64,000 bases of DNA from Streptomyces spinosisporus (lineage in GTDB: Bacteria; Actinomycetota; Actinomycetes; Streptomycetales; Streptomycetaceae). This document shows, piece by piece, positions 42,109 through 50,296 of this stretch. The position numbers and the translations under genes were made by a program. The stretch spans positions 186,001-250,000 of the forward strand of contig NZ_JALDAX010000003.1 in the NCBI RefSeq assembly GCF_022698145.1. The letters run 5' to 3'. The notes beneath the pieces are model-generated. The model was not told the DNA's origin, made no database searches, and was given only the letters and a program-made list of their open reading frames with translations. Numbering within the stretch: the stretch's first letter is position 1; the number at the start of each line of letters is the position of its first letter.

Positions 42109-45100
42109 CTGGACTCACCCCTCTCCCCCTCGCCCCCGGGCGCGGTCGCCCGGAACAGCGGTTTACCGCGCCTGATCCGCGCAGTGGGCGGCGCGGGATC
42201 GGACCCGCCGGGCCCGCGCGCCGAGATCGTGTGGCCGGAGTCGGGGCTGGGCGGCGAGATCGGGTGGGCGGAGTCGGGGCTGGACGCCGGGATCGTGTGC
42301 TTGGCGTCGGGGCCGGGCGTCGAGATCGGGTGCCCGGAGTTGGGGCCGGGCGCCGGGATCGGGTGCTCGGCGTCGGGGCCGGGCGCCGCGCTCGCGCTAC
42401 CGGGGCGCGGCCCGCCGTCGGGGCTGGTCGCGGGCGCCGCGCCCGCGCTACCCGAGCGTGGCCCGTCGCCGTCCCCGTGTCCGCCCTCGCGGGGCCCGCC
42501 CGGGATCGGCCCGCTCTCCCCCCGCTGCCGCTGCGGGAGGTGGGGCAGCGGGGGGAGTGGACGGGTCGGCGCCTCGGAGCCGGGGGCCGGTCCGGTGGGT
42601 GCGGGTGGGGTGGGCGCCGGGCCAACGGGCGTCCGCCCGCCGGGCGCCGGGCCGCCGGGTATCCCCCCGCCGGGCGCCGGTCCGCCTGGTGTCGGTCCGG
42701 GCGCGGGTGTCGGAGGTAGTACCGCCGTGGAGTCCGGTTCTTCGTGCGGCTCCTGCACGCTCACCATCCCCGCGAACAGGCCGAGCAGCGACAGTAGTTG
42801 GGCCGTGTGGCCGAAGGAGCCGTGGCCCGCGCCTGCGGGCTCGCCGGCCCCTGTGGCCGCCGCGATTCCCGCGGCCGCGAGGGCGGTGAACGCGAGCGGT
42901 ACGAGTAGTGCGCGTCGGCGTAGGGCGAGCAGGGCCAGTGCGGGTACCAGTAGCGCGAACCACCCGGCGATCACGATGCCCACCGCCGTCAGCACCACCG
43001 TGCCGAGCCACAGCCCCGGCAGCGGCGCGGTCGGCTGCACCGGGTCGGGGTTCGGCGCGCGACGGCGCCACACGACCAGACCGATCAGGACCGCAAGACC
43101 CGCCGCCCCGCCGATCAGCCCGCCCTCGTAGGTCGTCGCGGGCTCGTACGACAGCTTGACGGTGCCGCCCGCTCCGGACGGGATCCGCCAGCCCTGCTGC
43201 CAGCCGTCGAGGCGGACCGGGGTCAGCTCCTTGCCGTTCAGGGTGGCGTTCCAGCCGTCGTTGTAGTTCTCGTACGTCGTCAGATACATGGCGGCACCGG
43301 AGCCGACGGTCACCTCGCGGCGGTCGCCCAGCCAGTCCCGCACCGTCAACTGCCGTGCCACAGACGTGGGTTCGGCGACCGTGCCGCGGGTCAGCGTCAC
43401 ATCGGTGAGGACCAGCGGCCCCGCGTCCCCGGCCTCGACCCGGTGCGTGCCCGACGACAGCTCAAGTCCCGTGTCGGCACGGCCCTGTTGACAGAGCGTC
43501 ACAACAACCTGTCGGCGCTCCCGCAGATCCCGTACCGTCCCCTTCACGCTCGTGGCGTACAACTCGCCGTCCACCGCCACCTCCGGCCCCCGCCCGCACG
43601 GCAGCGAGAACGTCCGGGAGCTCCTCGGCTGCGGGGTGCGGTACCGGTCGAGCGCCGGGACGTAGGCCTCGGTCAGGCCCACGGGCAGTTGCAGGTCCTC
43701 GTCGGCGACCGGGTTGTGCAGGGTCAGCGGCGCGGTCCGCGTGACGGTGATGTCCAGCCGGTCGGTGGTGATCGGGTCGAAGCGGACCACGCCGTTCTCG
43801 TCGACGCCGGCGATGGTCGAGCCGTCCGGCGAGCTGATGTGCACCTCGGTCGCCCGGGTGGAGAGGCCGCCCGCGGGGGCCAGCACCACTTCACCGATGG
43901 GCTGTTTGCCGCTCCAGCTCAGATGGATCGTGGGCCGGTCGCCCGCGATCCACGCCGTCGTCAGATCGCCGTCGGTGAGATTGCGCGCCGAGACGCCCGC
44001 GCCGAGCGGCGCCGTCGAGTCGGCGGTCGCCACGATCCGGTTCTGCTGGTCGGGCGCGACCTCGTAGAGCAGCTTGTCGAGGTCCTCGCCGGGCACCGGC
44101 ACCGCGCTCGCCCTCATCTCGTACGTCCCCGCCGTCGCCGTGGAGAAGCGCCGGTGCAGGCCCGCCTCGGTGCCGGTCGCGGAGAGCCCGGTGGGGTCGG
44201 CGGCGCGGTGCAGGGAGATCAGGGTGGCCGCGGCGTCGGACGCACCGTCCGCGTCCGTCGGCAGCCGGAGCAGACGGGTCACCTGGACGCGCGGCAGGTC
44301 GATCTCGGAGAAGCCCGCACCGGTCAGGCCCGAGCGGCGCGCCACCGAGTCGGTGATCGTCAGCTTCATCCAACGCGTCGTACCCACCGGGGCCTTGATG
44401 CTCTGCGTGCTGCCGTTGGGCCTGAGGAAGCTGGTCCGCGAGCCGTTCTCGGTCTCCACCCGCACCTTCGTGGCCGCCGAGCGCACGCTCTGCTGCGGCA
44501 GCGGGGTGACCTTGAACGACGACGGCATGTCGTACCGCCCGGTGAACGCGATCCGCAGCCACTGCCCGTCCGGCGACCCGGGCGCCCCCTCGGTCCAGGC
44601 GGTCTGCGGATTGCCGTCGAAGGCGTTCACGGGGTCGTACTGCGGCAGATGGAAGAGCCAGTTGCCGCTGGAGGACGCCGTCACCGAGCGCGCGCCGCGC
44701 AGTTGGGCCACGGTCTGGTGGTCGAGCCCCGTGACGGGCAGGATCTGGTGCGGCTTCCTGCCCGCGTCCTGCACGGCGTCCGGCGCGTTGCGCTCGGAAC
44801 TCGTGTACGTGTACGAGGTGTTGGCGGTGACCAGCCCGAACCGGGTGTCCGCCCGCCGCAGTCCGTCACCGGTGATCTGCAGCGGCGGGGAGCCGAGACC
44901 GGGGTGGTTGTCGCCGGTCAGTACGGTCGGCCGGCCGCGCAGCTCGGCGGCGAGCGGCAGCAGCGCCTCGGGGCCGCCGGAGACGACGGCCGTGTCGGAG
45001 ACGGGCAGCAGATGCGCCTGGCCGGGCCGCGGGACGGCCCGGTCGGACGGCGCGTAGATCTCGACCGCCCGCTGCCGCGGATACAACCCCTCCACCTGCA

Positions 45101-46856
45101 GCGGCGCGTCCTGGGCGATCTCGCCGCCGGTCATGACCGGACCGATGCCCGTCACCCGCCGGTAGCCGGACTGCTCAAGGGTCCGCTTCACGGTCGTGGT
45201 CGGCACCGTGTCGGCCTGCTCGGGGTCGAGGTCGTTGCGTACGACGACGTAGTAGATGCCCGCCCGGCTCAAGTAGTCGGCCAGTCCCGGCACTTCGCTG
45301 CCGGTGGCCAGGGCCTGCTCGACGGCGTCGGTCGCGCGCCGGTTGCCCGGAGTGCCGAAGGGGACGAAGTCCCGTTGCGCCCAGCGGGACTTGGCGAGGA
45401 CGTCGAGGGGCTGGTCGATGGGGGAACCCCAGCTGTAGATGCCGTGCGCGGCGGCCGGGACCACCAGCGCCCGGGAGTCGGGGGAGTACTTCTGCAGCCA
45501 ACTCGCCGTGCTCTTCCAGTACTTGGGCAGCTCCTGGAAGGAGCCGGAGCCGAGGATCGAACCGTTGAGGTACGGCCACAGCAGACCCGGCAGGATCAGC
45601 ACCGCCGCGATCAGCGGGGCGAGACGGCGCCCGCGCACCCGGCGGGCACCGCGCGGCTCGGCGGCCACGCCCACCAGATGCGCGATGCCCAGGACCAGCG
45701 CCAGCGCGAGCCCCGTCTGGAACTTGTAGATGTTGCGGAAGGGGACCAGCCAGCCGTTCAGCCAGTCCTGCACCACCCCGTGGAAGGGCGCGCCGAACGC
45801 GCCGCCGTACCCGGCGAGCAGCAGCAGCACGACCGAGATCACCGTCAGCACCAGCCAGCGCCGCTCCGGCATGTCCCGTCTGGCGAGTCCGGCGAGCCCC
45901 AGTCCGACCGCGAGCGCCGAGCAGACGATCACCACCACCGAGGAGGCCACCGTCCAGCCCGCGGGCAGCCAGGCCTCACCGAAGTGCAGATACGCCACCC
46001 AGTTGCCGGCCCCGCGCAGTGCCTCCGTCGCCGACATCGTGGCCGTCGTGGTCTGCGAACTCTCCACGTAAGGAAGGAAGTTCTCGCCGTAGACACCGAG
46101 CATCAGCAGCGGTATCCACCACCAGGCCGTCGCCACGATCACGCCCGGCACCCACCAGCCGATCAGCTTGCGCTGCCGGGGCCCGGGCGGCCGGGACAGC
46201 AGATACAGGCCGACCGGCAGCAGCGAGGCCAGCGTGGAGGCGCCGTTGACCCCGCCCATGAACGGCACGATCAGGGCCGAGCGCAGGGCCGCCACCCGGG
46301 CGCCGTAGCGCTCGTTCGTCAGCGGCAGCAGCACCCAGGGCAGAAAGGCACCGGGCAGCGCAGCGGCCGACGTGGACCCGATGACGATGGTGAACACCGG
46401 CCACAGCGCGTACGCCACCCCGGCGAGCAGCCGGGAGCCGCGGCTGCCCACGCCGAGCCGCTCGGCCAGCCGCAGCGCGCCCCAGAAGGCGACGGAGACG
46501 ATCAGCGACATCCACAACCGCTCCGCGAGCCACACCGGCAGCTGCACGGCGTGCGCCAGCCAGTAGTACGGCAGCATCGGCCAGAGATAACCGGCGTACT
46601 GGTCCTGGATCCCGCCGAAGCTGCCCTGGTCGTGCCAGAGCTGCCCGAGATCGGAGAAGAACGCGCCCGGGTCGACCGTGACACCCAGCTTGGTGTCGAA
46701 GGTCTGCCGGCCCGGGTGCACCGCCAGGAACAGCACGAACGCCACGGCCCAGAACCCCAGCAGCCAGCGCCTGGACCGCGGACCCTCCGGCGGGCCCGCG
46801 GCGGCCACGGTGGTGGGGACGGCTGCCGGGGGAGGAGCCTGGACCGTGCTCGTCAT
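42105..46856 (-). CDS. AftD-like alpha-(1->3)-arabinofuranosyltransferase (GT-C)
   Basis: This 1583-residue membrane glycosyltransferase is of the mycobacterial AftD type. The N-terminal GT-C core has about ten helices, with the catalytic loop HPGRQTFDTKLGVTVDPGAF and then QDQYAGYLWPMLPYYWLAHA. A large extracytoplasmic part includes a discoidin-like carbohydrate-binding module at about 720-840 (SSGNWLFHLPQYDPVNAFDG, TAWTEGAPGSPDGQWLRIAF). C-terminal membrane helices lie at about 1240-1350. A Pro/Gly-rich tail (about 1370-1583) carries an 11-residue tandem repeat. AftD adds arabinofuranose from decaprenyl-phosphoryl-arabinose to arabinan. Here the acceptor is unknown, since Streptomyces lacks mycobacterial arabinogalactan. 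The start overlaps the methyltransferase stop (ATGA). Confidence 0.9.
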   Translation of the reverse strand: MTSTVQAPPPAAVPTTVAAAGPPEGPRSRRWLLGFWAVAFVLFLAVHPGRQTFDTKLGVTVDPGAFFSDLGQLWHDQGSFGGIQDQYAGYLWPMLPYYWLAHAVQLPVWLAERLWMSLIVSVAFWGALRLAERLGVGSRGSRLLAGVAYALWPVFTIVIGSTSAAALPGAFLPWVLLPLTNERYGARVAALRSALIVPFMGGVNGASTLASLLPVGLYLLSRPPGPRQRKLIGWWVPGVIVATAWWWIPLLMLGVYGENFLPYVESSQTTTATMSATEALRGAGNWVAYLHFGEAWLPAGWTVASSVVVIVCSALAVGLGLAGLARRDMPERRWLVLTVISVVLLLLAGYGGAFGAPFHGVVQDWLNGWLVPFRNIYKFQTGLALALVLGIAHLVGVAAEPRGARRVRGRRLAPLIAAVLILPGLLWPYLNGSILGSGSFQELPKYWKSTASWLQKYSPDSRALVVPAAAHGIYSWGSPIDQPLDVLAKSRWAQRDFVPFGTPGNRRATDAVEQALATGSEVPGLADYLSRAGIYYVVVRNDLDPEQADTVPTTTVKRTLEQSGYRRVTGIGPVMTGGEIAQDAPLQVEGLYPRQRAVEIYAPSDRAVPRPGQAHLLPVSDTAVVSGGPEALLPLAAELRGRPTVLTGDNHPGLGSPPLQITGDGLRRADTRFGLVTANTSYTYTSSERNAPDAVQDAGRKPHQILPVTGLDHQTVAQLRGARSVTASSSGNWLFHLPQYDPVNAFDGNPQTAWTEGAPGSPDGQWLRIAFTGRYDMPSSFKVTPLPQQSVRSAATKVRVETENGSRTSFLRPNGSTQSIKAPVGTTRWMKLTITDSVARRSGLTGAGFSEIDLPRVQVTRLLRLPTDADGASDAAATLISLHRAADPTGLSATGTEAGLHRRFSTATAGTYEMRASAVPVPGEDLDKLLYEVAPDQQNRIVATADSTAPLGAGVSARNLTDGDLTTAWIAGDRPTIHLSWSGKQPIGEVVLAPAGGLSTRATEVHISSPDGSTIAGVDENGVVRFDPITTDRLDITVTRTAPLTLHNPVADEDLQLPVGLTEAYVPALDRYRTPQPRSSRTFSLPCGRGPEVAVDGELYATSVKGTVRDLRERRQVVVTLCQQGRADTGLELSSGTHRVEAGDAGPLVLTDVTLTRGTVAEPTSVARQLTVRDWLGDRREVTVGSGAAMYLTTYENYNDGWNATLNGKELTPVRLDGWQQGWRIPSGAGGTVKLSYEPATTYEGGLIGGAAGLAVLIGLVVWRRRAPNPDPVQPTAPLPGLWLGTVVLTAVGIVIAGWFALLVPALALLALRRRALLVPLAFTALAAAGIAAATGAGEPAGAGHGSFGHTAQLLSLLGLFAGMVSVQEPHEEPDSTAVLPPTPAPGPTPGGPAPGGGIPGGPAPGGRTPVGPAPTPPAPTGPAPGSEAPTRPLPPLPHLPQRQRGESGPIPGGPREGGHGDGDGPRSGSAGAAPATSPDGGPRPGSASAAPGPDAEHPIPAPGPNSGHPISTPGPDAKHTIPASSPDSAHPISPPSPDSGHTISARGPGGSDPAPPTARIRRGKPLFRATAPGGEGERGESR
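42223..42387 (-). repeat. 33-bp in-frame tandem repeat in the AftD-like tail, five copies
   Basis: Five imperfect 33-bp units encode an 11-residue motif of the type GPDAEHPIPAP in the C-terminal tail. Units differ at several positions, so the array is not brand new. The length keeps the reading frame. Confidence 0.9.
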
Positions 46857-47656
46857 GGGGGACACCGCCGGAGGATGAGGAGAAGGTTCCAGGTGGCCAC
46901 CTCGCGGATCCCGGGCGCCTTGACGACCGTCTTGGCGAGGAAGGGCCAGTAGCGGGAGCGCGCCGAGACGATCGCCACGTCGTCGCGGGCGCGGACCTGC
47001 CGCAGGGTGGCGCCGATGTGCACGGCGAAGAGGTTCTCGCCGAGGGTGTGCTTGGCGGCTCTTCCGGTACGGCGCTGATAGCGGGCGCGGGCGCGTTCGG
47101 CCCCGAAGTAGTGCCAGGGCGCCCACTCGTGACCGCCCCACGGGGACAGCCAGTTGGTGAACGACACATAGATCAGCCCACCGGGCCGGGTCACCCGCAC
47201 CAGCTCGCTCAGGAACGTCTGCGGATCGGCCACATGCTCCAGCACGTTCGACGAGAAGGTGACATCCGCGACCCCGTCGTACAACGGCAGCAGATAACCG
47301 TCCGCGATCACGGCCGCCTCCGGCGGCTTCTCCCCCAACTCCCGTACGTCGGGCTCAAAAAGCCAGGCGAGCGCACCCCGCCGCCGAAACTCCTCGGTGA
47401 AGTACCCACCCCCTCCACCGACATCAACAACGGTCCGCCCGCCGACGGGCCCGTCGTAGGCCTCCACTTGATCAACGGCATCCCGGGCCAGCAACTCGTA
47501 GCACGCTTCCGGACCATCCTGCTCACGCAGAAAGGCCCGAAAGAGGGCAAGGGACCGCCTGATCGAGGGGTCCTTGTAGGGCCGGTGCTCTGCAGCAGAC
47601 CCAAAGGGGCGCGGGGAACTGCGCGCCCAGCCACGACGAACCCGCACCCGCGTCAC
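46853..47656 (-). CDS. class I SAM-dependent methyltransferase with repeat-derived N-terminus
   Basis: This 267-residue methyltransferase has motif I VVDVGGGGGYFTEEF, then ADVTFSSNVLEHVADPQTFL and RVTRPGGLIYVSFTNWLSPW. The first residues (MTRVRVRRGWARSSPRPFGS) are encoded by a copy of a Streptomyces intergenic repeat (47605-47651), and the fold proper begins around EHRPYKDPSIRRSLALFRAF. The GTG at 47656 overlaps the stop of the glycosyltransferase gene (GTGA), and no other start lies in frame close by. It probably methylates a sugar or lipid intermediate of the cluster glycan. Confidence 0.87.
   Translation of the reverse strand: MTRVRVRRGWARSSPRPFGSAAEHRPYKDPSIRRSLALFRAFLREQDGPEACYELLARDAVDQVEAYDGPVGGRTVVDVGGGGGYFTEEFRRRGALAWLFEPDVRELGEKPPEAAVIADGYLLPLYDGVADVTFSSNVLEHVADPQTFLSELVRVTRPGGLIYVSFTNWLSPWGGHEWAPWHYFGAERARARYQRRTGRAAKHTLGENLFAVHIGATLRQVRARDDVAIVSARSRYWPFLAKTVVKAPGIREVATWNLLLILRRCPP
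47605..47651 (+). repeat. Streptomyces intergenic repeat, copy 1 (inside coding sequence)
   Basis: The sequence AGGGGCGCGGGGAACTGCGC and what follows, up to the CCCGCACCCGC end, is the short repeat I know from between genes of many Streptomyces genomes. It matches the copy at 61321-61367 at roughly 40 of 47 positions. Here it makes up codons 3-17 of a methyltransferase gene. Confidence 0.8.
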
Positions 47657-48804
47657 GGCGCAAAACCCCTCACCGCCTCGGCGGCAACAGCCCGAAACTG
47701 TCGAACAGTACGGTGCCACCGATACCGAGCAGCCCGATCCCGAGCAGCCTTCCCCATGACCTCCCGCCGCCGCCCGGACAGGGCCAACGTGCACCAGGCG
47801 GCGGCAAAAGAAGACTCCCCGTGCGCCAGCACACCGGTCTCCCCGTCGACCACGGAATCCCGCAGCCCGGGCACGTCGAAGGCAACAGTCGGGGTCTCCC
47901 GAGTGGCCGCCTCGGTCACGACCAACCCCCACCCCTCCACCGCCGACGGATGCAGCAGCAGCCATGCCGCGCACAGCAGCCGATGCTTCTCCGCCTCGGA
48001 CACATGCCCCGTGAACTCGACACCGGGACCGGCGAGTTGGGTGAGTCTGTCCCGTTCGGGACCGTCCCCCACGATCACCAACCGCCCACCGGTGACCGGC
48101 CGGACCCGCTCCCAGAGTCTGAGCAGCAGATCGATCCGCTTGTACTCGACGAGTCTGCCGACCGCCACGAACAGCGGCTCGGGCGAGCGCTCGGCGCGCG
48201 GCCCCGGTTCCTCCACGCCGTTGTGCACGACACGGATCCGGTCCCGCGAGACGCCGATCGCCCGCAGGGCATGCGCCGTCGAGGGGGAGACGGCGACCAG
48301 CAGGCTCCGGTGCTGGGCACCGGTCAGCGCCCACTGCTCGAGTCTTCGGCCGATCCGTGCGGCGGGCAGCAGGGGGCCGCCGAAGCGCATCTTCCACAGG
48401 TCGGAGTGGACGTGGTTGACGAGGCACAGGGTGGGGCCGCGGTGCCAGAGCGGTGCGAGGTACGGCATTCCGTTGCAGACCTCGACGAGCAGATCGGTCT
48501 CGCCGACCTGCCGGGCGAAGGCGGAGCGTGCGCGCAGATAGTGGCCGAACTCGCCGCCCGCCGACACGACCCGGTAGTCCCTGAACGCCGCGGGACCGCC
48601 GCAGATCAGGGTCACCTGGTGGCCGAGGGCGGTGAGCCCCTCGGCCAGCCGGTCGACCAGCAGCTCGGAGCCGCCCGCGGCCGGATTGTCCAGATCTCGG
48701 TGGGCAAGGAAAACGATTCGGCGCGGTTGTGGGGGGAGCGCCGGGAGGGACTGCGGCACCCAGGGGTGACCGGTGCGCAGCGGGGAAGGCACGTGCTGGG
48801 GCAT
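47653..48804 (-). CDS. GT4-family glycosyltransferase
   Basis: This 383-residue GT-B enzyme has the N-terminal Rossmann part RRIVFLAHRDLDNPAAGGSE and the C-terminal nucleotide-sugar site, with FVAVGRLVEYKRIDLLLRLW, LVIVGDGPERDRL, FTGHVSEAEKHRLL and the retaining-GT signature PSAVEGWGLVVTEAA (E-x7-E). It should add a sugar from a nucleotide donor on the cytoplasmic side of the glycan pathway. I start at ATG 48804, which has GGAG six bases upstream; a longer frame to 48948 adds an unlikely Pro-rich leader. It is the first gene of the coupled string that ends at 37426. Confidence 0.92.
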   Translation of the reverse strand: MPQHVPSPLRTGHPWVPQSLPALPPQPRRIVFLAHRDLDNPAAGGSELLVDRLAEGLTALGHQVTLICGGPAAFRDYRVVSAGGEFGHYLRARSAFARQVGETDLLVEVCNGMPYLAPLWHRGPTLCLVNHVHSDLWKMRFGGPLLPAARIGRRLEQWALTGAQHRSLLVAVSPSTAHALRAIGVSRDRIRVVHNGVEEPGPRAERSPEPLFVAVGRLVEYKRIDLLLRLWERVRPVTGGRLVIVGDGPERDRLTQLAGPGVEFTGHVSEAEKHRLLCAAWLLLHPSAVEGWGLVVTEAATRETPTVAFDVPGLRDSVVDGETGVLAHGESSFAAAWCTLALSGRRREVMGKAARDRAARYRWHRTVRQFRAVAAEAVRGFAP

Positions 48805-49016
48805 GGGTGCTCCAACTCGTCTCAGGGTGCGGAACTCAGCAGTGACTTTCTGGCCTTGCTGTGGGGGGACTGAGCTCTTCATGGGCGGGGGGTGTGGACA
48901 CGTTGTGTTGGGGTGGGATGGGACAGTTTTCGCCCACCCGTTCGTCACGGCTACTCACCGGGATGACAAGTTCCGGCTTTATTAGAACTGACGTCGTGTC
49001 ACTTCATGAGTTGCAT

Positions 49017-49976
49017 CTATGACATTCCAGCCGGATCGGGACGCCTACGCCCACGTACCACCAAAACCCCCCCAATCACCGCCAGTATGAATCCGGCCAC
49101 AGCGGAGCCGATCGGCAACGTCCGTCCCACCAGCTGCAGTTGACCGCTCTCGGTCTTCGCCTGCTTGACCTGGTCCTTCTGTGTAGCCGTGGTGAAGGCC
49201 AGCTTCTCGCTGTCCAACAGCACCACCGCGTCCTTCTCGGCCCCCGGCGCGCGCAGCGTGCGACGCGGTCCGACCTGGGCATACAGCACCCGCCCGGTGC
49301 GCTGGTCGACCACCAGCCGGATGCCGTGGTTGGAGTACCACTCCTCGGCCAGCACCTGCGGCTTGCTCCTCTGGCCGACGATCGTGCCCGGCACCAGCCG
49401 CGTCCCGATCTTCACAGGCGCCACGGTCCCGGTGAACTCGTAGCCCTCGTACCCCTGGATCCTCTGCTTTCCCGCGTACCGCAGTACGACCGTGTCGCCG
49501 AGCGAGTTGTCCCACCACGAGTAGGAGCGTTTGTGCACGTCGAAGGGGAACTTCAGATAGGCCTCGCCCTCGAAGTACGGGTTCTCCCTGCAGCAGTGCA
49601 CCGGCTGGTTGGTGTGCCGGTTCGTCACCCAGCGGTTCAGGAAGAACTCCAGCGCGTCGTGCGGATCGGCGGCCGGCAGCGACTTGTCGGTGTCGACCGT
49701 CGTCGTCACGTCCCACACCGCCCGGCCGCTCTTCTCGCTGTCCGCGACATTGCCGCGCACCTTCTGGGTGACCGTGATGCGCTTGTCGTGCACTGTCTCG
49801 ATCTCGTCGGTGTCGAAGTAGCTGCCGGTGCCGTTGTAGACGGCTGTGGTGTCGATGTCGATCGGGTTCACGGCGGCCCGCGGTTCGACGTACCAGGCCA
49901 GCATCGGCGCCAGGACCAGCAAGAACGTGCCGAGTCCCAGGAGAATCAGCGAAAGGGGGGAGGCTGTACGGCGCAT
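49017..49976 (-). CDS. DUF3068 (PorA-family-like) envelope protein
   Basis: This 319-residue protein is anchored at both ends: N-terminal helix SPLSLILLGLGTFLLVLAPM and C-terminal helix GSAVAGFILAVIGGVLVVRG with a basic tail. The extracytoplasmic middle (about 35-285) has the DUF3068 pattern: VYNGTGSYFDTDEIETVHDK, TVTQKVRGNVADSEKSG and RFVTNR-like NRWVTNRHTNQPVHCCREN with a Cys pair. NCBI links the family with the PorA name, but pore formation is not shown. It precedes the glycan cluster on the same strand with a 212-base gap, so it may have its own promoter while serving the same surface structure. Confidence 0.87.
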   Translation of the reverse strand: MRRTASPLSLILLGLGTFLLVLAPMLAWYVEPRAAVNPIDIDTTAVYNGTGSYFDTDEIETVHDKRITVTQKVRGNVADSEKSGRAVWDVTTTVDTDKSLPAADPHDALEFFLNRWVTNRHTNQPVHCCRENPYFEGEAYLKFPFDVHKRSYSWWDNSLGDTVVLRYAGKQRIQGYEGYEFTGTVAPVKIGTRLVPGTIVGQRSKPQVLAEEWYSNHGIRLVVDQRTGRVLYAQVGPRRTLRAPGAEKDAVVLLDSEKLAFTTATQKDQVKQAKTESGQLQLVGRTLPIGSAVAGFILAVIGGVLVVRGRRRPDPAGMS

Positions 49977-50044
49977 CCGGACTCCAGGGGGGTGGATGAC
50001 TCCAGTTCGGGCCGCTCCATGTGGCCGGAGACCGTAGGCGCCTC

Positions 50045-50059
50045 TTGACGAGGTGTCAA
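50045..50059. promoter_or_regulatory. inverted repeat TTGAC-N5-GTCAA, operator candidate
   Basis: A five-base inverted repeat, TTGAC at 50045-50049 and GTCAA at 50055-50059, lies in the 164-base gap between the DUF3068 gene and the small membrane protein. TTGAC could also be part of a -35 box for the plus-strand genes. Confidence 0.4.
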
Positions 50060-50140
50060 TGCTTGTCGAGACTGGCCCGACAGGCAGGGGTGGGACCGCC
50101 GGGGTGGGGACGACCTCCGGACAGAGAGGCTGACCCTGCG

Positions 50141-50293
50141 ATGTCCAGACTGCTCGCCGTCGCGCTCACCGTCGTGGCCGCCGCGGCCCTCGCCGTGGGC
50201 GCCGCCCTCGGCATCGTCGCGCTGCTCGAAGCGACACCCCAGCAACCCAACACCCCCTTGATCACGTACGAGCAAGCCGGGCAGGGGAGTTGA
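50141..50293 (+). CDS. small single-span membrane protein (50 aa)
   Basis: The sequence starts MSRLLAVALTVVAAAALAVG, one hydrophobic helix, then a short polar tail ending LITYEQAGQGS. It could be a signal-anchored peptide or a tiny membrane regulator. The stop lies only three bases before the start of the PucR-type regulator, so the two should be one transcript. The ATG has GAGAGG upstream at somewhat long spacing. The function is unknown. Confidence 0.65.
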   Translation: MSRLLAVALTVVAAAALAVGAALGIVALLEATPQQPNTPLITYEQAGQGS

Positions 50294-50296
50294 CCC

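Noticed and set aside
42223..42387. 33-bp direct repeats as a CRISPR array
   Set aside because: The units abut without spacers, keep the reading frame of a large protein and differ among themselves. They are a protein-coding tandem repeat.
43443..46952. Plus-strand open frame of 1169 codons opposite the AftD-like gene
   Set aside because: It is Arg/Gln/His-rich without domains, while the minus strand has GT-C and discoidin signatures.
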